Of a stretch of DNA of 15,596 nucleotides, positions 1-7,015 are shown one piece after another (the stretch's first letter is position 1; every line of letters begins with the position of its first letter). The stretch comes from JBCDBL01 sp039183635. Lineage in GTDB: Bacteria > Pseudomonadota > Alphaproteobacteria > Caulobacterales > Parvularculaceae. The notes beneath the pieces were generated by a model, which worked only from the letters and a program-made list of their open reading frames with translations, made no database searches and had not been told where the DNA came from. The stretch covers positions 1 to 15,596 of the forward strand of contig JBCDBL010000106.1 in the NCBI GenBank assembly GCA_039183635.1, in the 5' to 3' direction. Both the position numbers and the translations under genes were made by a program.

Positions 1-47
1 AATTTGAAAGAAAACAGAAAGGTACTCAGCCTCAGGAGGCAAGGAAT

Positions 48-791
48 TTGGTACCTGAGAGCATTCAATTCAAGTACGACTTGATGACGAAGACGGCTAA
101 TAACATTCAATTCGGTAAAGTGTGGCCCCTGAATAAAATCAATCAATTTATAATATTATGGCTTATTGGCCATCCCGAATTATTTGGTCGATCATATATA
201 TACTACTTAATTGACGGGTATAAAACACGACATGCTTTAAGAAAGGTACCTCAAGAGGCGAATAAATTACTAAAGAAAATGAAAAGAGCTATCAAAGCTA
301 TGAGTGGCCAGCCACCCTATGCGTCTCTCAGCGATAAAGAACGAGAACCATTTCGCGAAGCAATTATTAAGTTACAAACACTTAGCATATTAGGCCTCGA
401 TGTGAAGCGATGTTGGCTATTATCGAGAAAAAATGTTGGTATACAGATTATGAGAGATGTGGGGTATAATAAAACAAATCCAATACCACACTATCTAAAA
501 AATACGAAAATTGGAGATCTACAAGAAGCCCATTTATTTATGCCAGCAACAATGAATATGGGGCAATTTGATTCTGGTGACTTTTATCGGAAAGCTAAGG
601 AATGGGGGCTTGCGGTCACAGATGACGTAGGAACTGAATTTTCACACTGGCGCTTGCTATTCAGTTTCGGAGATTCGCCGAACCAATTAGGCTGGAGATG
701 GAGTGAAAGAGGTCAGTTCCAATTTTGGATAAGAAAAGATGATCTAGCGGCAAATCGATTTGACCGTGTCATGTATGTCATTGTAAATTGA
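48..791 (+). CDS. Hypothetical protein with DUF1963/YwqG-like C-terminus
   Basis: The last 48 residues (about 200-247) carry the pattern I associate with the end of DUF1963/YwqG proteins: WRLLFSF, then GWRWSERGQFQFWIRKDDLA, then a final FDRV strand. The function of that family is unknown, and the first 190 residues are not recognised. They hold a hydrophobic stretch near residues 30-55 (FIILWLIGHPELFG) and a basic helix with KLLKKMKRAIKAM. The start used is TTG at 48, which has a perfect AGGAGG at 34-39 with 8 bases between. However, the frame is open to the left edge and its upstream translation (GTQPQEARNL) echoes the internal KVPQEANKL, so the real gene may begin outside the window. The DNA is AT-rich (7 of 20 sampled codons from position 123 end in G or C), unlike the right half of the window, and may be acquired. 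The frame is confident; start and function are not. Confidence 0.7.
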   Translation: MVPESIQFKYDLMTKTANNIQFGKVWPLNKINQFIILWLIGHPELFGRSYIYYLIDGYKTRHALRKVPQEANKLLKKMKRAIKAMSGQPPYASLSDKEREPFREAIIKLQTLSILGLDVKRCWLLSRKNVGIQIMRDVGYNKTNPIPHYLKNTKIGDLQEAHLFMPATMNMGQFDSGDFYRKAKEWGLAVTDDVGTEFSHWRLLFSFGDSPNQLGWRWSERGQFQFWIRKDDLAANRFDRVMYVIVN

Positions 792-1113
792 TTTGGTAAG
801 GCGTGCTGTCAATTACACTGTTCGCTTTCCCGAAAAGCGCGCATTCATCATAGCTTGCATATAAGCGTATGTCCGTTTTCTAATATTTCTCAGGCTTTTA
901 ATATACGGAAACTTAAGTCCTTTATTTCTGGCGAAACACCGCCACTCACCAATCCACGTTTCGAATTGGCCAATTTTAGATGATCGGTGAAACCATTTGA
1001 GTATCTTTGACGCGCCCTGACGTGGACTCTTGGTTTTTTTATTCCCTGAGGCGCTTGGATTGATTGAGCGCACTTGTTGCGAATAATTCTCATATAGTTT
1101 ACGTTCGCTATAG
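792..1113. other. AT-rich intergenic region with a doubtful minus-strand ORF
   Basis: These 322 bases lie between the DUF1963-like gene and the AraC regulator. A small perfect hairpin (CGCTTT/AAAGCG, loop of 5) lies at 823-839, without a T run, so it is only a weak terminator candidate. A minus-strand frame from GTG at 1073 to 813 would encode 86 residues, basic and tryptophan-containing (GQFETWIGEWRCFARNKGL). It has no ribosome binding site in front and no family that I recognise; a second overlapping minus frame competes with it. It could be a remnant or chance. The right end of the gap holds the regulator's promoter and Fur-type box. Confidence 0.4.
1060..1092 (+). promoter_or_regulatory. 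Promoter of AraC gene with embedded Fur-type box
   Basis: A 15-base 7-1-7 box, TGCGAATAATTCTCA, lies at 1078-1092. Its right half, reversed and complemented, is TGAGAAT, which matches the left half TGCGAAT at 6 of 7 bases. This is the architecture of Fur boxes. A possible -35 (TTGATT, 1060-1065) and -10 (AATAAT, 1082-1087) are 16 bases apart, and the -10 lies inside the box, so a bound repressor would block RNA polymerase. The ATG follows at 1114. The box is seen in the sequence; binding by Fur with iron is inferred from the iron-uptake genes downstream. Confidence 0.6.
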
Positions 1114-2061
1114 ATGAGAACATCCTACCGTGAATTCACCCTGGCAAAGGCGAAGCGGCTTGCCGAAGCCGCTGACTTTAAAATATTACAGCTTCGTGCG
1201 CTGACGAATTCGGTTCTTGCAACAGGCTTCGTGAAGCTGCTTGAACCCGTAAATGGCGTCATCGTGTCCGTAGGCAGCGTTAAAGGGCAGAGGGAATACT
1301 CCGCTAACGTGATCGCGGAGACAGGTCTTATTGTCGAACTCCGCGCTCATGGCTCTTCATATTCAGAAGAATTGGAAGCGCCTTATCGAACCACGCGTGT
1401 AACGACGGGCGATGTGCTGGTTTCAGGGAAATCGACCTCGTCAAAATGGAAGGTGGACGCACAAGCTCAAGGGCAATTTGAAACCGTATCGGTGCGATTC
1501 AAGCCGGAATACCTGGAGGCTATGCGCGAACATTCGCCAGAGATCGTGGATTGGGCGTTAGCACTTGTTAAATCAGATTTCCACGACGTTGGGGAGCAGG
1601 ATACCGACCTTGCGATCACCGCGCAAAAACTGATCCATTGCGCGCATAACTACGGCCCAAATTCAAATCTCCTCCTGCAATCTCTATCGCTGCAATTGCT
1701 TGCAGATATTTGGAGTAGGCAGGCGCGCTGCGCAGAACAAAAACCGCAGGACCAAATCGAACATGACATCATAGCGTTTGCGATCTCAGAGATTGAAAAC
1801 AATCCAAGCACATCGGTCACGATTCAGGATATCGCAACGCTTTGTCGGATGAGCGAATCCGCCATGAAAGCTAGGTTTAAACAAGCCACTGGCCGCCCAA
1901 TGGGGCGGTTTATTCTTGAAACCCGAATGCAAAAAGCGGCTGAAATGCTCAATCAGGGCGTTCCAGCAAAGGCGGCCGCACGGACTCTTGGCTATGCCAG
2001 CTCGGAGGCCTTCTCCAGGGCGGTGAAAAGCTATTTTGGCCGCTCCCCCCGCAAGTTTTAG
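1114..2061 (+). CDS. AraC family transcriptional regulator, PchR-like
   Basis: This 315-residue protein has an AraC-type DNA-binding domain at its C-terminus (about 217-315). The first helix-turn-helix is near 236-257 (TIQDIATLCRMSESAMKARF) and the second near 284-311 (AAARTLGYASSEAFSRAVKS, then FGRSP). The N-terminal part (about 45-140) resembles the sensor region of PchR-type regulators, which in known cases bind a ferric siderophore and activate the adjacent receptor gene. The ATG at 1114 is used because an in-frame TAG directly precedes it; no clear Shine-Dalgarno is visible. It stands 116 bases ahead of a TonB receptor gene on the same strand and has a Fur-type box in its promoter. Likely role: activates the receptor operon when the cognate siderophore enters. 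The family call is firm; the ligand is unknown. Confidence 0.9.
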   Translation: MRTSYREFTLAKAKRLAEAADFKILQLRALTNSVLATGFVKLLEPVNGVIVSVGSVKGQREYSANVIAETGLIVELRAHGSSYSEELEAPYRTTRVTTGDVLVSGKSTSSKWKVDAQAQGQFETVSVRFKPEYLEAMREHSPEIVDWALALVKSDFHDVGEQDTDLAITAQKLIHCAHNYGPNSNLLLQSLSLQLLADIWSRQARCAEQKPQDQIEHDIIAFAISEIENNPSTSVTIQDIATLCRMSESAMKARFKQATGRPMGRFILETRMQKAAEMLNQGVPAKAAARTLGYASSEAFSRAVKSYFGRSPRKF

Positions 2062-2132
2062 CTCTCTTCCAATCTGTTTGTTTTTTTGCCTGAACTGTCA
2101 GGTTTTACGAATGGACGCGCCCATTATCCAGT

Positions 2133-2161
2133 TGATAATCATTCGCAAAACTTGTGCGAAT
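2133..2161 (+). promoter_or_regulatory. Fur-type box and adjoining 21-base palindrome upstream of receptor
   Basis: TGATAATCATTCGCA at 2133-2147 is a 7-1-7 Fur-type box (halves TGATAAT and ATTCGCA). Eleven consecutive bases, TGATAATCATT, match the classical 19-base Fur consensus. Its right half is shared with a second element: ATTCGCA (2141-2147), a 7-base spacer, and TGCGAAT (2155-2161) make a perfect inverted repeat, with two further A:T pairs inside the spacer. The reverse complement of the box in front of the AraC gene reads GAGAATTATTCGCAA, which matches GATAATCATTCGCAA here at 13 of 15 bases. A GATAAT within the box or TATAAA at 2161-2166 could be the -10, but no convincing -35 fits either. 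The extra half site might serve a second Fur dimer or the AraC regulator. Confidence 0.6.
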
Positions 2162-2177
2162 ATAAATTGGGTGTTTT

Positions 2178-4346
2178 ATGCGTTTTCACAAAAAGACTTC
2201 ATATAGGAACATTTGTTCACTAACGGTTCTGACGGCTTGTTCTGGCGGCATGCTGACGGTTCCGGCACACGCGCAAGCGCCGTCCGAAACCGGTACGCTT
2301 GAAACGATTACAGTTATCGGTGAGCGGCAGGACAAACGCCTGTTGGACACGACAAGCAGTGTCGCAATCTATGATAAGAGCGCGCTGCAAAAAGAAGTCG
2401 GGCAGACGCTGAATGAAATCGCCCAATCAACGGCCAACACCCTCATTCGATCGCTCAGTGAGGCGCCTATCATTCGCGGCATTGAGGGAGGAGGCCCAGG
2501 GGGGCTGGCTCAGACAGGACTTGGTGGAACACAGCCTCGAACGCCGATTATTATCGATGATATTGTCCGCCCTTCGACCATTTCAAACTCCGACTTCAAT
2601 ACGCTTTGGGATGTCGAGCGTGTTGAGGTGTTGAAGGGATCACAGACAAGTTTGCGCGGACGCGCCACGATTGGCGGCGCAATTGTCGTTAAGACAGAAG
2701 ATCCGACCTTCGCGCCCGAAGCGGCCCTGGAAGGGATCGCGGAGGTCGATGACTTTCACGGCGCAAGCTATGTGATCAACGGTATGGCTTCGGGCGGACT
2801 TATTGAGGATCGGCTGGCGCTGCGCGGAACAATAGAACATCGCGCCGGCGACGATCCGCGAAACATTGTTGGCGTGCTCCCGGGTCAGGAAGACAAAGTG
2901 GATGCGCTCACAGCATTTGAACAGACCCGTCTGCGCGGAAAAGCGCTGTTCTTGCCGCAGGGCGATGCGGGCCCATGGCGAGTTCAGGGCTTGATTGAAT
3001 ATCAGGAAGGCACAACGCCTCAAACACGGGGAACAGTCCTCGCAAATGACGTTGATCGCCGGGACATGGCGTTCACCGGCGGCTTACGAATATTCGATAC
3101 TCAAGCGTGGGTGGCCGGTCTTGAAATTCATTATGCGTTTGAAAACGGCGCGCGGTTATCGTCGATTACCAGCTACGGCGATGCGGCGTTCGTAAGCACT
3201 GACGACCAGCCGATCATCCCCGTACCGCAAAACTTCTTTTTTGATTTCAATGAGACCATTTTCAACCAGGACGTCCTATTCAATCTGCCAGATGGCAATC
3301 GCGCATCAGGTCTAATTGGGGCGTCCTATACGCTACGCAAACAAGAGTTCGAGATCTTAAATGAAGTGCCGCCACTTCCAAGCGGCACGCTTTTCGCTGA
3401 CGTAAACGGGGAGCAGGAAGCGCTATCCGCATTCGCTGATTTAGCTTTCAAACTGACGGACTCGATCGACCTTTTGGCGGGCGGCCGGGTGCTTTCGGAT
3501 GAGAATGACCGGCAAACATTCTCTGCGGTCTTGGCTCTGCCATCGCCGCCTTTCCCGATCAGCGTTCCGCCGGCTTTTCAGGACTTTTCAAGTTCGGAGA
3601 CTGTGATCCTGCCGCAAATTGGTGTTCGATTTAACCTTTCGCCGGAACAAACGATCTCTGTGACGGCGCGCGAAGGCTGGAACCCAGGCGGCGCCGCTAT
3701 CCAGCTCGCCACAGCGCAACCGATCACATTCGAGTCTGAACGCGTCTGGACCTATGAAGGCGCCTATCGTTATGTTTCGGCGGATCAGCGAACGCAGTTC
3801 AGTGCGACCGCATTTTATAACGTATATGACGATCCCCAATTCTTCTTGCAATTGATCCCAGGCTCCCTCGCTTCCACCATTGTGGTGAACCTTCCAGAAT
3901 CTGAGACCTACGGCCTTGAAATTGAGGCTCGCACGAGCCTCAACGACACGCTGAATGTGTTCGTCAGCTTTGGTGTCCTGGAAACCGAAGTCACCGAAAG
4001 CATTGCTGCGCGCCCTGATCTTTTGGGTAACCGGATCGGCAAAGACCCCGAGCAATCAGCAACACTAGGGTTCGATTGGAGCCCCTCAGCTTTGCCTAAC
4101 CTTACATTGAATGGACAGGCAAGTTATATCGGATCCTTCTTTAATGATTTCAATAATTCACCCGATCAGGAGATCGGCGATTACACGCTGGTAGATCTTG
4201 GGGCGGCCTATCAGTTTGACCAGCTCCAGCTGCGTGCATTTGTGAACAACGTAACCGATGAAGCGGGGGTCAATGCGCTTGTTACGAATTTTAGCGAAGT
4301 GACATTGCCGCGGACATTTGGATTGGCGATCACAAAGCGGTTCTAA
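2178..4346 (+). CDS. TonB-dependent outer-membrane siderophore receptor
   Basis: This 722-residue protein has a signal peptide ending near residue 32 (VPAHA before QA), a TonB-box-like segment LETITVIGE at about 41-49, a plug domain (about 60-175) and a 22-strand-type beta-barrel ending in phenylalanine (PRTFGLAITKRF). It would bind a ferric siderophore or other iron chelate at the cell surface and pass it to the periplasm, powered by TonB. The plug is divergent: the usual VLRGPQGTLYG is VLKGSQTSLRG, and a glycine-rich stretch (GIEGGGPGGLAQTG) follows PIIRG. The start ATG at 2178 gives a complete signal peptide, although the ribosome site is weak. The MFS and reductase genes follow closely, probably in one Fur-repressed operon. 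The iron role comes from context; the exact substrate cannot be read. Confidence 0.92.
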   Translation: MRFHKKTSYRNICSLTVLTACSGGMLTVPAHAQAPSETGTLETITVIGERQDKRLLDTTSSVAIYDKSALQKEVGQTLNEIAQSTANTLIRSLSEAPIIRGIEGGGPGGLAQTGLGGTQPRTPIIIDDIVRPSTISNSDFNTLWDVERVEVLKGSQTSLRGRATIGGAIVVKTEDPTFAPEAALEGIAEVDDFHGASYVINGMASGGLIEDRLALRGTIEHRAGDDPRNIVGVLPGQEDKVDALTAFEQTRLRGKALFLPQGDAGPWRVQGLIEYQEGTTPQTRGTVLANDVDRRDMAFTGGLRIFDTQAWVAGLEIHYAFENGARLSSITSYGDAAFVSTDDQPIIPVPQNFFFDFNETIFNQDVLFNLPDGNRASGLIGASYTLRKQEFEILNEVPPLPSGTLFADVNGEQEALSAFADLAFKLTDSIDLLAGGRVLSDENDRQTFSAVLALPSPPFPISVPPAFQDFSSSETVILPQIGVRFNLSPEQTISVTAREGWNPGGAAIQLATAQPITFESERVWTYEGAYRYVSADQRTQFSATAFYNVYDDPQFFLQLIPGSLASTIVVNLPESETYGLEIEARTSLNDTLNVFVSFGVLETEVTESIAARPDLLGNRIGKDPEQSATLGFDWSPSALPNLTLNGQASYIGSFFNDFNNSPDQEIGDYTLVDLGAAYQFDQLQLRAFVNNVTDEAGVNALVTNFSEVTLPRTFGLAITKRF

Positions 4347-4360
4347 GGGGGGGCAGAGGA

Positions 4361-5590
4361 GTGAGCCTCTCTGTGCACGCTGTTAAGGCATCGACCCCAC
4401 AAGGACTGCTGCCAACCATTATGGTCTTGTCGATCGCGCAAGCCGCTATTGGGCAGTTCGTAGCGCATGGCGTGCCGTTGTTTTTGCGTGCAGCCGGACA
4501 ACCCACCGCCATAGTAGGTCTGGTCTTTCTTGCATCGCTTCCTTTCGTCTTAAACGTCCTTTGGGCGCCGGTCGTTGATCGATTTCGAAACCCGAACCTC
4601 GGTCACTATCGTGCCTGGATCCTGTTTGGGCACATTGGGGCGTTTATTATCATCCTTGGTTTGTCACTGGCCGACCCGGGTGAGTCGCCTTTAATCTTGA
4701 TCGGCTTAATCCTTTGTCTTTCGACCGTCATGGCGACCCAGGATGCATCTTTGTCAGGATTGATGGTGCGAGGATTATCTCCCAAAGATCGAGCTAAAGG
4801 ATCTGCATACAGAACAGCAGGAGCAGCGCTTGCGGGAACGGTGATTGGCGCATTGGTCATTTATCTCTTGGCGGACCTTGGGTGGTCGAGTGTTGTTTTC
4901 GGATTGGCGGCATTTGCTGCGGCATCAACACTCCTGGTGTTTGTGCTTGATCTTGACCAAAGCTGGACAGCGCCCGAGACGAAACCGTCCTTAAGATCAC
5001 AGTTCAATCTGTTTAAAAAACCGGCGGCGCGGCGTCTTATGGTGGTTGAGATCTTTACGGGGCTCGGCCTTGCGGTGTCATTTGGATTGAAATCGATCCT
5101 GTTGATCGATGCCGGGTTCAGTGTTGGCGATGCTGCATTGCTAAGTCTGGTTGGCGGCGGCGCCGTGGGACTGTTGGCCATAATGGCAATCCGGCCTCTT
5201 ATTGACGCGTTTGGCGGTTTCACCGTTCTTGCTGGGATCGCATTGGTCAGTGCTGTTTTTTGTTTGATCTTTGCGGTGATTTTTCAAAATGGCTTCGGAC
5301 ATAGGCCTACAGCGATATTTGTTTTATTCGCAAGCGCGCTCACCTTCGGCGCTGTGCCTGCGAGCCGCTCCATATTGATCGGGATTTGCGGGAAAGATTC
5401 TGCTGCAACAGACTTTTCGGCGTTTAACAGTTTGGAGCGCGTCATTCTTATGGTTTTTGCCGGGGCAGGACTGGCAAGCGTGGAACTCATTGGCTTGTCC
5501 GGACTCCTGATTGCGGCCGCTATCGGCGCTTTGATCGGAACAATTCTGGCCTGGCGATTGAGGCATACTGAGGAAATACACATCGAATGA
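4361..5590 (+). CDS. MFS transporter, RhtX/FptX-like siderophore importer
   Basis: This 409-residue inner-membrane protein has about 12 hydrophobic segments, with a soluble loop near residues 197-222 between the two halves. The N-terminal motifs GVPLFLRAAGQPTAIVGLVF and LNVLWAPVVDRF are typical of the RhtX/FptX and AmpG-like MFS branch, whose characterised members RhtX and FptX carry siderophores (rhizobactin, pyochelin) from periplasm to cytoplasm and replace an ABC importer. The start is GTG at 4361, with AAGGGG at 4345-4350 as probable ribosome site. It lies 14 bases after the receptor gene and overlaps the reductase gene by 4 bases (ATGA), so the three are surely co-transcribed. The family is well supported; siderophore import is inferred from context. 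A permease for another small molecule is the alternative. Confidence 0.87.
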   Translation: MSLSVHAVKASTPQGLLPTIMVLSIAQAAIGQFVAHGVPLFLRAAGQPTAIVGLVFLASLPFVLNVLWAPVVDRFRNPNLGHYRAWILFGHIGAFIIILGLSLADPGESPLILIGLILCLSTVMATQDASLSGLMVRGLSPKDRAKGSAYRTAGAALAGTVIGALVIYLLADLGWSSVVFGLAAFAAASTLLVFVLDLDQSWTAPETKPSLRSQFNLFKKPAARRLMVVEIFTGLGLAVSFGLKSILLIDAGFSVGDAALLSLVGGGAVGLLAIMAIRPLIDAFGGFTVLAGIALVSAVFCLIFAVIFQNGFGHRPTAIFVLFASALTFGAVPASRSILIGICGKDSAATDFSAFNSLERVILMVFAGAGLASVELIGLSGLLIAAAIGALIGTILAWRLRHTEEIHIE

Positions 5591-6663
5591 CTGTTGACGC
5601 TCGCACATCCGTTCCTATTCCGAACGTTGCAGAGGCGTTCGGCGCGCTTATGCAGCATATCGAAGAACACGATATCGACCTTGAACATATCTCCGCCTCT
5701 CACGCTCGGTTCACGCGTGACGGATGTGAATTTGACTTTCGTCACGACGGAACCGCGCTTACCGTGCGCTTATATGCGCCTAATGAGAATATGCTCTATT
5801 TCCTGAGAGAAGCGGTCGCAGCGCAAATAAGTGAGATTGATCCAGCAGCTGGAAGTTCGGTTTCATGGGCAGATCTAGAGCGATCAGTGAACGCAGATGG
5901 CGCACCGGTCAACTTTCAAAAACTCACGCTTGAAGACCGCCGGATCATCTTTCCGGGCATGATACGTCTCACACTGAACGCGGAGCGAATTGCGTCACTG
6001 CTTGACGGCTTACACGTAAAGTTGATGCGACCTTCGAAAGGGTATAACGGTGATCCAGAATGGCCGCGTGTCGCGGATAACGGCGTGACGGTTTGGCCCA
6101 AGGGCGAAAGCAAATTACACGTAAGATATTACACTTTACGTGATGTTCGACCAGAAAAGAATGAGGTCGATATTGATGTCGTGCAACATGCTGGCGGCAT
6201 GATTGCAGACTGGGCGGAACACGCGAATATTGGTGATCAAATAGGTTTGATGGGGCCTGCTGGAGAGCCGTCCCTTCCAAACACGGATGGTCCAGTTCTG
6301 TTGGCGGGTGATGAAACGGCTTTGCCGGCGATTGCGAGAATCCTGGAAGCCGCTCCAGCCTCCATGGATGGGACAGTGCTTATCGCGTTTCCAGAGCAAG
6401 CAGATCCATATTTGTACCTTCCGGATACTGCGATGAACGTCATTCCAGTTCCAGGTAATCAATTTAAAACAAAGTGTACGGAAATTACGAAAGAACTCGT
6501 CGCATCGAATTTGACCTATACATATGCCTGGTTTGGCGGTGAATCGCAGACCGCGAACGAAATGCGTCGATTATTTAAGTCGGATCTCAAGCTGGGCAAA
6601 GGTGATCAGTTGAGCGTGGCATACTGGCAAGAGGGGGGCTTGGGAGACGCAGACCGGCGTTAA
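5587..6663 (+). CDS. Siderophore-interacting flavoprotein (ferric-siderophore reductase) with N-terminal DUF2218-like domain
   Basis: Residues about 110-350 form a SIP-type FAD-binding reductase: RYYTLR at 180-185 (flavin-binding RxYT motif), GPAG at 223-226, LAGDETALPAIARILE from 239 (nicotinamide-side signature), WFGGES at 315-320 and the terminal AYWQEG at 345-350. Family members such as ViuB and YqjH reduce Fe(III)-siderophores in the cytoplasm with NAD(P)H or another donor, releasing iron. No cysteine pattern for a [2Fe-2S] cluster is seen, so it is SIP rather than FSR type. Residues about 8-95 are an additional domain resembling DUF2218 (a central FDFRHDGTALTVRLYAPNEN segment). The ATG at 5587 overlaps the stop of the MFS gene, giving translational coupling. 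Sampled codons are AT-ending (5 of 20 end in G or C from position 6121). Confidence 0.92.
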   Translation: MTVDARTSVPIPNVAEAFGALMQHIEEHDIDLEHISASHARFTRDGCEFDFRHDGTALTVRLYAPNENMLYFLREAVAAQISEIDPAAGSSVSWADLERSVNADGAPVNFQKLTLEDRRIIFPGMIRLTLNAERIASLLDGLHVKLMRPSKGYNGDPEWPRVADNGVTVWPKGESKLHVRYYTLRDVRPEKNEVDIDVVQHAGGMIADWAEHANIGDQIGLMGPAGEPSLPNTDGPVLLAGDETALPAIARILEAAPASMDGTVLIAFPEQADPYLYLPDTAMNVIPVPGNQFKTKCTEITKELVASNLTYTYAWFGGESQTANEMRRLFKSDLKLGKGDQLSVAYWQEGGLGDADRR

Positions 6664-6710
6664 CAGTATAATCTGTTCTATTACTCAACATGTTTTATAG
6701 GCGCCTAACG

Positions 6711-6745
6711 CAAGCGGCTTAAATTTGCTCCAATTAAGTCGCTTG
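6711..6745. terminator. Long hairpin after the iron operon
   Basis: Left arm CAAGCGGCTTAAATT (6711-6725) and right arm AATTAAGTCGCTTG (6732-6745) form a 14-pair stem with one G:T pair, one bulged A and a 6-base loop. It lies 47 bases past the reductase stop. No T run follows on the + strand. It may be a terminator or a transcript-stabilising 3' structure. The remaining bases to 6826 hold nothing else that I can name. Confidence 0.4.
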
Positions 6746-6826
6746 AAGAAGTCGTGAAATTGATGGTTTTTGGGGATTTCTTGCCTTTGGATGTTGGCTC
6801 TATTAACTATCTGCACTGAATAAAAA

Positions 6827-6903
6827 TGGCGACCCCGACAGGATTCGAACCTGTGACCCTCAGATTAGGAATCTGATGCTCTATCCTGCTGAGCTACGGG
6901 GCC
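6827..6903 (-). tRNA. tRNA-Arg (anticodon CCT)
   Basis: Read on the minus strand the gene starts GGCCCCGTAGCTCAGC and ends CGGGGTC, then discriminator G and an encoded CCA. The acceptor stem pairs fully with one G:U. The anticodon arm is TCAGA/TCTGA around the loop TTCCTAA, so the anticodon is CCT (reads AGG). The T arm has the standard GGTTCGAATCC. Five T residues directly follow the CCA on the minus strand, consistent with termination. Its 3' end points toward the iron cassette, the side on which elements that use tRNA genes as attachment sites would sit. Confidence 0.97.
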
Positions 6904-6912
6904 GTGTATTCA

Positions 6913-6941
6913 AGTATACACGAGAGTCTTAGCAGCGCCAA
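6913..6941 (-). promoter_or_regulatory. Sigma-70 type promoter of tRNA-Arg
   Basis: On the minus strand TTGGCG (6941-6936) and TATACT (6918-6913) are separated by exactly 17 bases, close to the consensus -35 and -10. Transcription would start around 6906, a few bases before the tRNA. The -10 is covered by a small inverted repeat, GTGTAT/ATACAC with a 6-base spacer (6904-6921). Confidence 0.75.
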
Positions 6942-7015
6942 AGGGCGGCGTTTTGTGCGTGGGGGAGGCTCTGTGCTATGAAAGGCGTTCAGCTTCACAA
7001 AGCAGGAGAGCCGGC

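Noticed and set aside
813..1073. 86-residue minus-strand frame in the gap before the AraC gene
   Set aside because: No ribosome site, a GTG start, an equally long overlapping competitor frame and no family recognised. Kept only as a note in the intergenic entry.
3588..4055. 155-residue minus-strand frame inside the first receptor
   Set aside because: Shadow of a well-supported TonB receptor; its codon use is the mirror of the + strand frame.
6953..7015. Upstream start giving a longer DUF1801 protein
   Set aside because: The added 21 residues lack family character, and the GTG at 7016 has a good AGGAGAG five bases upstream.
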